A DNA stretch of 64,000 nucleotides from Solibacillus sp. FSL R5-0449 (GCF_037975215.1 NZ_CP150239.1:596001-660000), one strand, 5' to 3'. Positions 1-11,300 are shown, numbered from the stretch's first letter. Notes: generated by a model not told the origin, from the sequence alone. Program-made: numbers and translations.

Positions 1-1
1 T

Positions 2-910
2 TGTATACCTACATATAATAGGGCACATACAATTATAAGAACCCTAGAAAGTTTAGTGAATCAAACTTGTAAGGATTTTGAAGTTTTAATTATTGACGAT
101 GGATCTTATGATGATACAGAGAACCAGGTTAATCACTACCTAGATAATTTAATCAATGTATATACTGATTTTAAATATATAAAGAAAGCAAATGGAGGTA
201 AATATACCGCTATTAATTTAGGCTTAGATAATGCTGATGGGGAGTATTTTATGATTTTAGATTCTGATGATTGGTTGCCTAATAATAGTGTTGATATTTT
301 GAGAAATTTAGCACTTGAAATAAAGAATGAGGGTAGCTATTCAGGTATTATTGGGAAGTGTTCAGATCCTAATGGGGAATTAATAGGTGATGTATTTCCG
401 GATGAGTCACTTACCTATATAGAAATGCATTTTCCTGAAAAACGTAGATTTAATTTTAAAGATTGTTGTGAAATCAATCGTACAGATATTTTAAGAAGAT
501 TTAAATTTCCAGAATATAAAGATGTAAAATTCATCCCGGAAGCATATATGTTTGATCAAGTTGGATTAGAGTACAAACTATACTGTACCAATTCATTGCT
601 AAAGATTGTTGAGTATCAAGAAGATGGGATTACGCTGAATAATCAGTTTAAACAAAATAATATAAAAGGCTATTTAATTAATTATCAATTACGTCTCAAA
701 AAAATTATACCAAATTTAACTCATCGAAAGGTCTTTTATGAAACAATTGCTTGGTGGAGATTTTGGGATGCTTATAATCGAAGCGGAAGGCCTAAAGAAT
801 TGAGAGTCTCTAAATTAAGCTTAATAGGTAGATTAATTAGATTGGGAATGCCAATTTTAAATTTAATATATAGATTAACACAAAAAGAACTTTATAAAAG
901 TGGGAGATAA
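2..910 (+). CDS. Glycosyltransferase family 2 (5' end cut off by window)
   Basis: A GT2 (GT-A fold) glycosyltransferase that would add a sugar from a nucleotide-sugar donor during assembly of a cell-surface polysaccharide on the inner membrane face. The reading frame is open from base 2. It begins IPTYNRAHTI and runs through LVNQTCKDFEVLIIDDGS, the classic GT2 N-terminus, so the GTG at 56 is internal and the real start lies before the window. The DSDD motif (base ~260) is the expected metal and nucleotide binding site. The C-terminal third is basic and hydrophobic. The flippase gene follows after 14 bp, so it belongs to the same operon. The acceptor and sugar cannot be told from sequence. Confidence 0.9.
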   Translation, partial: CIPTYNRAHTIIRTLESLVNQTCKDFEVLIIDDGSYDDTENQVNHYLDNLINVYTDFKYIKKANGGKYTAINLGLDNADGEYFMILDSDDWLPNNSVDILRNLALEIKNEGSYSGIIGKCSDPNGELIGDVFPDESLTYIEMHFPEKRRFNFKDCCEINRTDILRRFKFPEYKDVKFIPEAYMFDQVGLEYKLYCTNSLLKIVEYQEDGITLNNQFKQNNIKGYLINYQLRLKKIIPNLTHRKVFYETIAWWRFWDAYNRSGRPKELRVSKLSLIGRLIRLGMPILNLIYRLTQKELYKSGR

Positions 911-924
911 TAGTAGGGATAGCT

Positions 925-2148
925 ATGTATAAAAAATTATGGGTTTTATTTAGTGGAACAATGTTAGCACAAATAATTCCGTTATTTACATTACCAATAA
1001 TTACCCGTCTTTTCGGACCCGAAGAAATAGGTATATATTCTTTGTATTTAACCGTGGTTTCTATAGGGGTTATATTTACTACGATGCGATTTGAAATGGC
1101 AATACCTCTTGTAAGTCATAAGAAAATAAAACAAGTGCTAAAAAATATTATTTATATTAATTTTATAGCTGCTATTTTATTCGCATTTTTTTTAACTATA
1201 TTCTTAAACAATATAAATTTGTTTAGTCATTACAACCCTTATAGTATAGGCATCTTAGCATTTATTTCTGTAAATTCAGTAGGTATTTATCAAGTTTTCT
1301 ATCAGTATGGAATAAAGAATACAGAATTTAAAGTAGTGTCTACTAACAAAGTAACGAATCAAATAAATATAGCGATATTTTCCTTGATAATAGGTTATTT
1401 TTTAAATTCATATTTAATTTGGGCTGTTGTTATAGCTCAAATTCTTTGTATCATTACCTTAAAATTTAGATTAAAACTAGACTTTGTAGATACAGTTTTT
1501 TCCTTTAAGCAACTTAAAGAAACTATAATTGAATATAGAAAATTTCCTCTATTGCAATTGCCTATACAATTACTGAGTACTTTATCATCAAATTCAATAT
1601 TATTAGCTACTTCATTTTTATTTACTTCTCAAGAATTGGGATTTTATAGTCTCACGGAAAGAATATTGAGGAGTCCTATAAGTATTTTAGGAAGTGGATC
1701 AGCAGATTTATTCAAGAATATGGCTACCAAAGAGATGGAATACAAAGGTAATTGCGCAAAATCATATAAAAAAATTCTGGTATTTAATTTTATAACGGGT
1801 ATACCAATTTTTGTTGTATTGTATTTTATTATTGATTTAGTTATATATTATTTCTTTGGAGAAATATGGATGGAATCGGCGAGGTATTCAAAGATATTAA
1901 TACCTAGTTTATTTGCTATGTATATCGTTTACCCTGTTAATTACTTGTTTATTTTATATGATTATCAAAATATAGAATTTTATATACAGGCAGTTCAGCT
2001 TTTAGCAATTGTTTTAGCGGTACTTTGGATTTTTAACAAAAATTTAAATATTACAGATTTATTAATAATATATGCTGTAATATCAACTTTAATTTCAATA
2101 GTAACAGGGGTATTAGGTTTTTTAATTATAAAACTTAGTAGAAGGTAG
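925..2148 (+). CDS. Polysaccharide flippase (Wzx / MATE-like exporter)
   Basis: A 407-residue, very hydrophobic protein with about 12 predicted membrane segments. It begins with the YKKLWVLFSGTMLAQIIPL and LPIITRLFGPEEIG patterns typical of the polysaccharide_synt / Wzx family. These proteins flip undecaprenyl-linked repeat units to the outer face of the membrane. Length matches the family (400-480 residues). It sits between two glycosyltransferase genes, which supports a Wzx/Wzy-type export route. No Wzy polymerase or Wzz length regulator is seen in the window, so these may lie upstream. The ATG at 925 follows a GGGATAG-type weak site. The family is clear; the substrate is unknown. Confidence 0.85.
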   Translation: MYKKLWVLFSGTMLAQIIPLFTLPIITRLFGPEEIGIYSLYLTVVSIGVIFTTMRFEMAIPLVSHKKIKQVLKNIIYINFIAAILFAFFLTIFLNNINLFSHYNPYSIGILAFISVNSVGIYQVFYQYGIKNTEFKVVSTNKVTNQINIAIFSLIIGYFLNSYLIWAVVIAQILCIITLKFRLKLDFVDTVFSFKQLKETIIEYRKFPLLQLPIQLLSTLSSNSILLATSFLFTSQELGFYSLTERILRSPISILGSGSADLFKNMATKEMEYKGNCAKSYKKILVFNFITGIPIFVVLYFIIDLVIYYFFGEIWMESARYSKILIPSLFAMYIVYPVNYLFILYDYQNIEFYIQAVQLLAIVLAVLWIFNKNLNITDLLIIYAVISTLISIVTGVLGFLIIKLSRR

Positions 2149-2274
2149 AATGTATATGCTAATAAGAAGTCATATCAATTCCTGGGTAAATGTATTGAGC
2201 TTCCGGCTGAGCACAAACAAAAATGCAAATGTATTTTACACAAAATTCTGCAATTGACTTAGGAGGTAATAAAT

Positions 2275-3372
2275 TTGATATACATCTTAACTCAAAATTA
2301 TCCGAGCGAGAAAGATAAATATGCTATGTCGTATGTACATAGTCGAAATTTAATATATCAAGAGCAAAAATTGGAATTTACTGTGGTGTCTATGGTAGCT
2401 GTTGAAAATTATTATTTTGAGGGGATTAAAGTAATAACAAAGAATAATTTTTTAGCTTTAATTAAAGCAGATAAATTAAGTATGAAGGATATAATTGTTT
2501 CTCATGCACCTAACTTAAAAAATCATATTACTTTAATAAATAAAATTTATTTTAAGGTTAAGAAGGTTATTGTATTTTTTCACGGTCATGAGGTCTTAAA
2601 AACTTCCGATTACTATCCGAAAAATTATAAATTTAATAAGGAAAGTTATGTTAAATTAATCCTTCGAGATTTGTATGACGAAGTAAAATTAAAAATAATG
2701 AAGCAATTTATTGAAAAATTAACCCGGGCAGATAAATTAACTATTATATGTGTTAGTAATTGGATGAAAAAGCACGCTTCTTTATGTTTGGGTATAGATT
2801 TTAAAAAGGTTGAGTATAAGATAATTAATAATAACGCTAATCAAGTCTTTGTAAATAGTCATTACCATTTAGATGATGAATCTTTGGCTGATTTTGTTAC
2901 GGTTAGGCCCTTAGATGTTTCTAAGTATGCAATTGACCTTGTCGTAAAGTTTGCTATATCAAACCCTGAATTTAAATTCCATGTATATGGAAAAGGTGAG
3001 TATTTTAATTACAATAAATTGCCTAAAAATATGAAAGTGATTAATGAATTTATTAGTCAAAAGGATTTTCCTGCATTGTTGAATAAATACAGATGTTGCT
3101 TGATGCCTACAAGATTAGATGCCCAAGGCGTAATGGTTTGTGAAATGGCTACATATGGAATCCCCGTAATAACTTCCAAATTAGAAGTATGTGAAGAAAT
3201 GTTAGGGGATTTTACAAATGTATATTTAGCAGAAGAAGATTTCTTTAGTAAAAATACAGATCGAGATTTTATTAATCAGCTCTCAAGCGTACATGACTCG
3301 TTCAACAAATTTAGTATTGAGAACACAGTGCTAAAAGAGGTGAATTTATTAAAAGATTTACAAAAAAAATAA
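2275..3372 (+). CDS. Glycosyltransferase, family 4-like
   Basis: A 365-residue GT-B-type glycosyltransferase. The visible support is the FHGHEVL segment, the CVSNWMKKH acceptor-side helix near residue 160, and the C-terminal donor-binding block MPTRLDAQGVMVCEMATYG followed by IPVITS, where E is the usual donor-phosphate contact. It starts with TTG, but the AGGAGG at 2261-2266 is at good spacing and fixes this start. A 126-bp gap separates it from the flippase gene, long for this operon and with no recognisable gene. Acceptor and sugar are unknown. Confidence 0.8.
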   Translation: MIYILTQNYPSEKDKYAMSYVHSRNLIYQEQKLEFTVVSMVAVENYYFEGIKVITKNNFLALIKADKLSMKDIIVSHAPNLKNHITLINKIYFKVKKVIVFFHGHEVLKTSDYYPKNYKFNKESYVKLILRDLYDEVKLKIMKQFIEKLTRADKLTIICVSNWMKKHASLCLGIDFKKVEYKIINNNANQVFVNSHYHLDDESLADFVTVRPLDVSKYAIDLVVKFAISNPEFKFHVYGKGEYFNYNKLPKNMKVINEFISQKDFPALLNKYRCCLMPTRLDAQGVMVCEMATYGIPVITSKLEVCEEMLGDFTNVYLAEEDFFSKNTDRDFINQLSSVHDSFNKFSIENTVLKEVNLLKDLQKK

Positions 3373-3423
3373 GTTTAAATATAATTTAATTATTTTTAAC
3401 AAAAGACAATTAAGAGGTATAAC

Positions 3424-4656
3424 ATGAAAATATTATTAGTTTATCAGTATTTCTTAGATAAAGATGAATCAGGATTATCAAGGTTTAACAAAATGATTGA
3501 ACATTGGGAACGTGAGGGGCATGAAATTACTGTTATTGCTGGAAATGTAAATTATACGTCAGGTACAAAAAAGGAAAAGTATAAAGGGAAATTATACACA
3601 ATGGAGCAGTATTCTGAAAAAACAACTTTATATAGAACTTATGTATCAGAGTCCTATAATAAATCATTGTTGGGAAGGTTATGGGGTTATTTTTCTTTCA
3701 CATTTTCCTCTTCACTTATAGGTTTGTTAAAGTTAAAGAAGCACGATGTTGTAATTGTGAGTTCACCACCATTATTTGTTGGAATTACGGGAGTTCTTTT
3801 AAAATTTTTTAAGAGGATGCCATTAGTTTTTGAAGTTAGAGATATTTGGCCGGAATCAGCAATAGAATTAGGCCTTCTAAATAGTAAGCTATTAATAAAG
3901 CTTTCATATTTAGGAGAAAAGTTATTTTATAAATATGCAGATAAAATAAATGTTTTAACACCTGCTTTTAAAGATTTTTTAATTAATAAAAAGAGGGTCG
4001 ATAAAAACAAAATAATATATATTCCCAATGGCGCCGATTTAGATGTTTTTTATCCGCAAAGCAATAACCAAAGATTAGAACAACTAAAGAAAGAATATAA
4101 GGGGAAATTTATTGTTTCTTATTTTGGATCACATAGTACTGCAAATAAATTAGAACAACTTTTAGATGTTGCAAAAGTATGTTCAAAAGATGAGAATATA
4201 CATTTTTTGCTAATTGGCAATGGCAAAGAAAAAGAAAATTTAATAAAAAAAGCAAAAGAAGAAAAAATAAATAACGTTACATTTTTAGGGCAACAACCAC
4301 GTGAAAAAATTAATGACTATTGTGCAATTTCCGCTATAGGAACAGCAATTTTACCTAAAATTGATATATTTAAAACTGTATATCCTAGTAAAGTTTTTGA
4401 TTACCTTAGTGCTGGTAAACCTGTTGTTATTGGTGTGGATGGTGTTTCGCGAGAGCTTGTAGAAGGGAATAACTGTGGGATTTATGCGAATCCAGAAAAT
4501 CCAAATGAATTTAGAGAAGCCATTTTAAAAATATTAGATAATAATAGTTTGCGTATCTCAATGGGAGAAAATGGACGTTTATTAATGGAAAAAGAATTTT
4601 CACGTCAATATTTATCATTAAAATATTTGGATGAGTTAATTAAATTAAAGAGGTAG
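3424..4656 (+). CDS. Glycosyltransferase family 4 (WcaI/WbuB-like)
   Basis: A 410-residue GT4 enzyme of the kind annotated WcaI or WbuB in capsule, colanic acid and O-antigen clusters. The N-terminus (MKILLVYQYFLDKDESGLSR, then HWEREGHEITVIAG) has the GT-B Rossmann glycine region. FEVRDIWPES near residue 140 is characteristic of this subgroup. PNGADLDVFYP begins the C-terminal domain. A GLxExxAxG-like donor motif is replaced by VFDYLSAGKPVV near residue 325. Length is normal. The AGAGGTATAAC just before the ATG is a plausible ribosome site. It is followed after 34 bp by the initiating transferase, consistent with one operon. Confidence 0.88.
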   Translation: MKILLVYQYFLDKDESGLSRFNKMIEHWEREGHEITVIAGNVNYTSGTKKEKYKGKLYTMEQYSEKTTLYRTYVSESYNKSLLGRLWGYFSFTFSSSLIGLLKLKKHDVVIVSSPPLFVGITGVLLKFFKRMPLVFEVRDIWPESAIELGLLNSKLLIKLSYLGEKLFYKYADKINVLTPAFKDFLINKKRVDKNKIIYIPNGADLDVFYPQSNNQRLEQLKKEYKGKFIVSYFGSHSTANKLEQLLDVAKVCSKDENIHFLLIGNGKEKENLIKKAKEEKINNVTFLGQQPREKINDYCAISAIGTAILPKIDIFKTVYPSKVFDYLSAGKPVVIGVDGVSRELVEGNNCGIYANPENPNEFREAILKILDNNSLRISMGENGRLLMEKEFSRQYLSLKYLDELIKLKR

Positions 4657-4690
4657 TATTTACTATTTGTAGGAAATTGGAGGTTTTATT

Positions 4691-6031
4691 TTGGGTGATA
4701 TAAGGAGTACCAGCACTCAAAAGTTTACGATTATTTTTGTAGATTTATTTTTGATGTTTATAGCATATATACTTGCGTTTAATTTTCGCTTTCAAGATAT
4801 AAAAACAGAAAACTGGAGTGCGTTTTTGTCATTAGTACCATGGATTTTATTAATTACATTGTTTTTTATTATGATGTATGAGCTTTATACAGTAGATAGT
4901 AAAAGTAAATGGGATATCATTCGCAATGTCTTTGTAGCTTCAACATTAATGATGTTTTTAACAATGGCGGCATCATTTTTATTTCGGGAATTTGCTTTGC
5001 CACGGTCTGTTATTTTAATTGCTTATATAATAGGGAATTTCCTGCTTATCATTTGGAAATTTATTATTTATGCGTTTATCTCTAAAAAAATTCATACTGT
5101 ACTTTTTATTGGTGAGTATGAAGAAAAAGAAAAAATAGCATATCAAATGGAATTTCAGTTTGGAAAAAATACAGATATTAACCATTTATCAGAGAGCGCC
5201 TCACTAGATACAATTTTATGGGAATTAGACGATATTGATTATGTGGTAATAGGGTCTAAAGTTGAGAATAATTTGAAATCACAAATTATATATGAAGCAA
5301 TTAAAAATGGAAAAATAGTATATGTTATACCGGATTTTTATGATGCGTTATTATCACAATCTATTATTACAACAATTGATGATACGATGGTAATGGGTGT
5401 AAAACCATTTGGCTTGTCAATTTCTCAGACTATAATAAAAAGAGGATACGATATAGTAATTTCTTCTATAGCTTTAATAAGTCTATCTGTATTTTTTTTA
5501 ATTGTAGTTATCATTATGAAAATTAAAGAACCCAAGGGAAGTATATTTTATAAACAAGCTCGTTTAGGGCAAAATAATAAAGAGTTTACGATTTATAAAT
5601 TTAGATCAATGGTTGAAGGCGCTGAAAAGTTAACAGGTCCTGTATTAGCAGGTCAAAATGACCCACGAATTACAAAGTTTGGCCATTTCATTAGAAGGAC
5701 TCGAATAGATGAGTTGCCTCAATTCTTAAATGTTTTAAAAGGTGATATGTCGATTGTAGGTCCACGCCCGGAGAGGGAATTTTTTATCAAACAGTTTGAA
5801 AAGGAGCATAATTCATATACATACCGAAGTACTGTAAAACCAGGTATTACAGGTTATGCACAAATCATGGGTAAATATACTACGACTGTTGAAGATAAGT
5901 TACGATTTGATTTATTCTATATTCGTAATTATTCTTTTATACTAGATTTGATTATTCAGTTTAGAACAATAATTGTAATGTTAGATAAAACTAAATCAGA
6001 GGGGAATAAAAATAAGAAAGAAACTTTTTAG
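4691..6031 (+). CDS. Polyprenyl glycosylphosphotransferase (initiating sugar transferase)
   Basis: A 446-residue membrane enzyme that would transfer a hexose-1-phosphate from a UDP-sugar to undecaprenyl phosphate, the first step in building the glycan unit. It has an N-terminal multi-span domain (four to five membrane segments, residues 10-135), a CoA-binding-like Rossmann region, a further membrane helix (~255-278), and the C-terminal bacterial sugar transferase domain. That domain shows the YKFRSM, RRTRIDELPQ and GDMSIVGPRPE motifs, which include the catalytic DE pair. The start is TTG at 4691, fixed by GGAGG at 4679-4683. The type (WcaJ/WbaP/PssY-like) and length are normal. Confidence 0.92.
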   Translation: MGDIRSTSTQKFTIIFVDLFLMFIAYILAFNFRFQDIKTENWSAFLSLVPWILLITLFFIMMYELYTVDSKSKWDIIRNVFVASTLMMFLTMAASFLFREFALPRSVILIAYIIGNFLLIIWKFIIYAFISKKIHTVLFIGEYEEKEKIAYQMEFQFGKNTDINHLSESASLDTILWELDDIDYVVIGSKVENNLKSQIIYEAIKNGKIVYVIPDFYDALLSQSIITTIDDTMVMGVKPFGLSISQTIIKRGYDIVISSIALISLSVFFLIVVIIMKIKEPKGSIFYKQARLGQNNKEFTIYKFRSMVEGAEKLTGPVLAGQNDPRITKFGHFIRRTRIDELPQFLNVLKGDMSIVGPRPEREFFIKQFEKEHNSYTYRSTVKPGITGYAQIMGKYTTTVEDKLRFDLFYIRNYSFILDLIIQFRTIIVMLDKTKSEGNKNKKETF

Positions 6032-6152
6032 AAAGAACAACTGCACTATATAAAGAAATAATTATAATTGGCAAATTAAACTTATATAATCAAAATGAGA
6101 CTGAAACATATAAAAAGGGTAGGACTGAATAATTAAAGGAGTATAATTTCTT

Positions 6153-7142
6153 ATGACTATTTTGGTAACTGGAGGGCTTGGTTTTATAGGCTCTCATACA
6201 GTAGTAGCGTTAATAGAAGAAGGGTTTAAAGTAGTAATCGCAGATAATTTAAGTAATAGCAGTCTAGAAGTGTTATCTTCTTTAGAAGATATTACGAAAG
6301 AAAATATACCTTTTCATGAAATAGATATTGCTGACGAGAAAGTAGTTATTAGTTTATTTGAAGAATATGACTTTAATGGAGTAATACATTTTGCTGGCTA
6401 TAAGGCAGTTGGTGAATCAGTTTCAGAACCAATAAAATATTATAGGAATAATTTATTAACTACACTTACTTTAGCTGATGTATGTAAGAAATATGGTGTA
6501 ACAAAATTCATTTTTAGTTCATCTGCTACTGTTTATGGAGATAATAATGTACCATTTGATGAAACGATGCAATTGCTTCCAACGACTAATCCATACGGAG
6601 AAACTAAGGCCATCTGTGAACGTATTTTAACAGATTTAGCGAATGCAAATACAGATTTTGAAGTAGCTTTATTGCGTTATTTTAATCCAATTGGAGCTCA
6701 CCCAAGTGCTGTAATTGGAGAATTGCCGAAGGGGATTCCAAATAATTTAATGCCTTATATAACACAAGTAGCAAAAGGAAATTTAAAAGAACTTCAGATA
6801 TTTGGTGATGATTACCCAACCCAAGATGGCACGGGAGTTCGGGATTATATTCATGTAATGGACTTAGCTGAAGGTCATGTTGCTGCTTTGAAAAATATAA
6901 CTACTGGGGTTCATATATATAACTTAGGGACAGGGCAAGGAACTAGTGTGCTAGAAATTGTAAAAACTTTTGAATCTGTGAATAATATAAAAATTCCTTA
7001 TAAAATAGTAGACCGTCGATCAGGGGATATTGCTTTTAGTTATGCAGATGTGTCAAAAGCTAAAAAAGAGTTAAATTGGTCAGCGAAAAGAAATTTAGAA
7101 AATATGTGTAGAGACTCATGGAATTTTATACAAGCTTTATAA
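6153..7142 (+). CDS. galE: UDP-glucose 4-epimerase
   Basis: A 329-residue short-chain dehydrogenase that interconverts UDP-glucose and UDP-galactose (or the N-acetyl forms) using bound NAD. The NAD-binding GGLGFIG is at residues 7-13, the catalytic serine lies in FSSSATVYG (~122-129), and the YxxxK pair is Y148/K152 in NPYGETK. The distal part (GTGVRDYIHVMDLAEGH) matches GalE closely. AAAGGAG lies 11 bases before the ATG. It is the last gene of the glycan operon, 121 bp after the initiating transferase, and would supply galactose-type precursors. It cannot be told whether it prefers Glc/Gal or GlcNAc/GalNAc. Confidence 0.95.
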   Translation: MTILVTGGLGFIGSHTVVALIEEGFKVVIADNLSNSSLEVLSSLEDITKENIPFHEIDIADEKVVISLFEEYDFNGVIHFAGYKAVGESVSEPIKYYRNNLLTTLTLADVCKKYGVTKFIFSSSATVYGDNNVPFDETMQLLPTTNPYGETKAICERILTDLANANTDFEVALLRYFNPIGAHPSAVIGELPKGIPNNLMPYITQVAKGNLKELQIFGDDYPTQDGTGVRDYIHVMDLAEGHVAALKNITTGVHIYNLGTGQGTSVLEIVKTFESVNNIKIPYKIVDRRSGDIAFSYADVSKAKKELNWSAKRNLENMCRDSWNFIQAL

Positions 7143-7400
7143 TTGAATTAGGGAATATCTTCTTCTGAAAAAGTTGTAACCGTCAAGTAGAATAGGTTCT
7201 TACACACTTTTGGTGATTAAATACGAATATATGTATATTTTTAAAACAATTATCTCAAAATATTATCAGAAGCGGTATTGCATTCGTTTTTCAAGTAAAG
7301 CTGGTTTGCTCGGTAAACCCTTAATATAAAAGTAAACGTCAAATAGCGCCCACCTGTTTTTCCAGGGGGGGCATGTTATGCTATATATTAGTTCGTTTAG

Positions 7401-8052
7401 GTAAGGGGCAGTTGGACGGGGAATATCAATTCTGCGTATATCAATACTATGGCATTAACACTATCTGGACGTGTTCTTAGGGAATGCGACAGCTTCAGCA
7501 CATATTTTCGAAGTACCAGAAGGAGAAGGGACAGAGATTTACTGGAACGTATTTGATTTAGTTGTAACGAATAATGGTGAAAAAGTTGAAGTGCGTCCAG
7601 TTAATACCTTATCGGAGCCTCGAGAGCCGTACGTTGAAAATGAAGATCCGGATGAAAACATGGATGAACCAGTTGGAGAAAATGAAAATCCAGATGAAAA
7701 CACAGATAATACAGACGAAGGTACTGGGTCACCAGAAACTACTACAAATGATACTGCAGGTGTAATCACAACTACTGCGGATACTATGAATATTGCATTT
7801 ACGAACACAGAAATTACGCAATTGACGACAATTGATTCAATAGAATTAATTTCTGGTACAACTGCAGATACTGTAACTGTTACAAGTGAAGACAGGATAG
7901 CTGTAACAACTTCTCCAGATGGAAAATTGAGTATCACATTCAATAAAACAAGATTTACAGATTTAGTTGAAACAGACATTATAAAAGTAACTATCCGTTT
8001 CCGTGATGTAAATGGTGAAGTAAAAGAGCTTGAAGTAAATATTAATCAATAA
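7401..8052 (+). pseudogene. Frameshifted remnant of a surface protein
   Basis: An open frame from GTG 7471 to 8052 encodes an acidic, Thr/Glu-rich tail with no signal peptide, and no ribosome site precedes it. In another frame, bases 7401-7473 read as a matching upstream segment (GSWTGNINSAYINTMALTLS then GRV). Restoring one T in GTGTTC near 7473 would join it smoothly to FLGNATASAHIFEVPEGEG. I therefore read this as the 3' remnant of a larger exported protein with a one-base frameshift and a lost 5' end. A perfect terminator directly follows the stop. The family is not recognised. A sequencing error at 7473 would explain the shift but not the stop at 7398-7400 or the missing start. Confidence 0.55.
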
Positions 8053-8060
8053 AAATGGAA

Positions 8061-8099
8061 ACTGCGTGAACCTAGATTTTAGGTTCACGCAGTTTTTTA
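8061..8099 (+). terminator. Rho-independent terminator after the remnant
   Basis: A perfect 13-bp stem ACTGCGTGAACCT / AGGTTCACGCAGT (8061-8073 and 8081-8093) with a 7-base loop and a T run. It starts 8 bp after the stop at 8052. Such an intact terminator on a decayed gene suggests recent decay. Confidence 0.92.
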
Positions 8100-8361
8100 C
8101 TTATAACAGGAAAAGTTATAAAATCCAAAATAATTTAATTTGAGAAATAACTCTTTTGAAATTTATAAAATAGAAAGTAAAAGTAGTTCAATTTACATTT
8201 TAGATTTATTTATCGGTTAATTATAGTGAAAATTATCCTAACAAAAATAAATAAAAATCCAATAACATAGAAAATTGGTAAATAATAGGGTACAATGGAT
8301 TATATTCACCATTGGTGGAAATTTACTATTATTTTAGGAAATTGGAGGTATTTATTTAGGT
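8100..8361 (+). other. AT-rich leader upstream of the large SLH gene
   Basis: No gene is seen. The stretch is very AT-rich. A TACAAT that could be a -10 element lies near 8291-8296, without a convincing -35. A GGAGG at about 8346 precedes the ATG at 8362 with a rather long spacing of about 12 bases, as also seen at the paralogue starting at 17649. Confidence 0.4.
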
Positions 8362-11300
8362 ATGAATAAAAGACAAAAATCGAAGTTCATAAAAGCTACA
8401 ACAGCAGCAGCGGTTGCAGCTTCAGTTGTAGCAGTTGCCGCACCAATCGCACCTGAAGCAAGTTCATTCAAAGATGTATCTTCATCAAACCAATTTTTTG
8501 ATGCAATTAAGAGTTTAAGTGATCGTGGCATCATTAATGGTTATCAAGATGGTACATTTAAACCAGGACAAAACTTGACGCGTGGTCAAGCAGCAAAAAT
8601 TATTGCTGGTGTACTAGGTTTAGATACAACTAATGTAGTTAATCCCAACTTCAAAGATATCCCAAGTAATCATCAATACTACGGAGCAATTGCTGCGTTA
8701 AAACAAGCAGGTATTATTGATGGTTATGAAGATGGTACTTTCCGCCAAGGAGCAAATATCCAACGTAATCACGTAGCGAAGATTATTGCCAATGCATTAA
8801 ATTTAAAATCTACTAATGTTGATGCATTACCATTTACAGACGTACGTGAAGATTATAAAGAAGCAATTGCTGCTCTATATGAAAATAAAGTAACAACAGG
8901 AAAAACAGCTACTAAATTTGATGGTGCTTCTAATGTAACACGTGGTCAAATGGCAGCATTTATTACACGTGCAGAAGCTGTAGTTTCATCAACTCCTGAA
9001 ACACCTCAAACTGTAACTTTCAAACTGGATGATTACACAACAGCCAGTCTTGTTGTGAATGGAACAACTTATTCATACGATAATTCTGTGAAATCAATAT
9101 TTACAGAGGATAATAAAGAAGCATTAAATGACGCTTCCATTGTCGCTACAGTTACAAATGGTGTTATTACAAGTATTGATTCTCTAATACTGAATAATGC
9201 GGGTACAGTAGATAAGGCAGTAGTTTTCAAGTCTGATGCAATAATTAATGCACTAACGATTAATGCTGATTATGTATTCGTTTCTGGATTGACAGTAACA
9301 GGTAACGCAACCGTAACAACAAATGTTGAAAATTCAGTCGAGTTAGATGGCACTACAGTTAAAGGAGATTTAATCATAGATGACGCAATTTTCGGTAAAA
9401 TTGCCTCGTTAGATAATAAGTTTGCCAACGAAGAGAAAAAAGGACCGAATGTAAAATTAAGAAATTTTAAAGCCGGAAAAGTTCATGTAAAGCGTAACGA
9501 TATTGCTATTGAATCGGATTCCGTAATTACTGAAATTACAGTAGCTGCTTCAGTTTCAATAATCAATGTCGATGGAACAGTTTCAAAAGTTACGATTGAA
9601 TCGACAGCGAAACTGGAATTGACAGGTAATGCTAATATCGCACAGCTATTATTAACAACTGCGGCAGAACTTGCCTTAAAAATTTCAGGGACAGTAGAGG
9701 CTTTGGCAGTTTCAAATCCAGCTGCACAAATAACAGTTGGTACAAATTTGAAAATAAATGAATTGACTGTCCCATCTGGCTCAACAGCTGCAGGAATTGT
9801 TTCAAACTTTGCGGCAATAGCGTCACAAATTGTGAATGTCATTGTTGGGACAGCGCCGAATGCAGGTGCACCTAGTACAGGTGGAGGAGGAGGCGGTGGT
9901 GCTGGTGGTGGTGCTGGTGGAAATGTACAAACACCAACACCAGGTGCGGACGCATTAGCGGCAGCGAAGTTCGCGGCATCAAAGCTAATAGCAACGGACT
10001 ACACTCCATCCTCATACCGTGCAGTAACAAATGCAGTGGCAGCAGCAGGTTTAGCAACAACAGATGTTGAAAAATTAGCGGCGGCAAAAGCAATTACTGA
10101 TGCGATTGCAGCGCTAGTAGCGATAACTGAATCTACAATTGTACAAAGTGCTACTGTAAGTACAAATGATGCAACAGAAGATAGCAAAGGGGAATGGACT
10201 TTTGTTATTACTCCGACTACGGCTTTAGTTGAAGGAGACCAACTTATTATTTCATCAAAAGATTTTGATTTAAGCCAATTAGCTAACAGCGATATCAGCG
10301 CTAATACTGCAGATACAGAAAGCGTTAAATCTAGAATTCATATTCAAAACAGTACTATCTCAGGTCACCATGATCTTGTAATTTATTTAAATACGGCAAT
10401 TGATGCGGGAGAGGCTATCACGGTTACTATTGTTGATGAAAAAATCACTAATCCTAAAGCAGGATTATATGAAAAGGCATTTGTTATAGCGACTTCAAAG
10501 GATGTAAAAGCCAAATACGTACCAGTTACCATTTCGAAAAGTGAAATTTTGGAAACTTACCCAGTGACATTTACGAGTGCGGATGGGGCGACAATCGTAG
10601 TAAGAGATAGTGCAGGCAACAAAGTTACTGATTTAACAAAAGTAGCTAATGGTATCTATAGTTATACAGTAACAAAAGAAGGTTACAAAACAATAGAAGG
10701 AACATTTACTGTAGAAGGTGCAGCTAAAGAAGTAGTAATTACATTAGAGGCTGACATAGTTCCAGTAGCAACATACCCAGTAACATTTACAAGTGCGGAC
10801 GGGGCAACAATTGTAGTAAGGGATAGTGCAGGCAACGAAGTTACTGATTTATCAAAACTAGCTAATGGTATCTATAGTTATACAGTAACAAAAGCAGGTT
10901 ACAAAACAGTAGAAGGAACATTTACTGTAGAGGGTGCCGCGAAAGAAGTAATAATTACATTAGAGGCTGAAGAAAATGGACAAACAGCATCTACACCAAT
11001 ATTAATTGGAGATTCTACAATTACATCAGGTGATACAATAAAATTATCTGTAACAACAGGAGATACAGTTTATTATACTTTAGATGGGTCAACTCCAACA
11101 ACAAGTTCAGATTCTGTGACAGTGACAAATGGTGAAGCAATTATTCCTGTAACAGGAGACGGCCTTGTAAAATTAAAAGCCTTTGCGGTTATTAATGGTG
11201 GAACAAATAGTAGTGTTGCAGTTATTCCGTTAGAAGTGAAAAATGTAACAACAACTGCAAATGTAAAAAATCTTGACGAATTAAAATTAGCGTTAGCGAA

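Noticed and set aside
2150-2257. A 35-codon open frame between the flippase and the next glycosyltransferase
   Set aside because: No good ribosome site and no recognisable product; probably spacer or decayed coding DNA.
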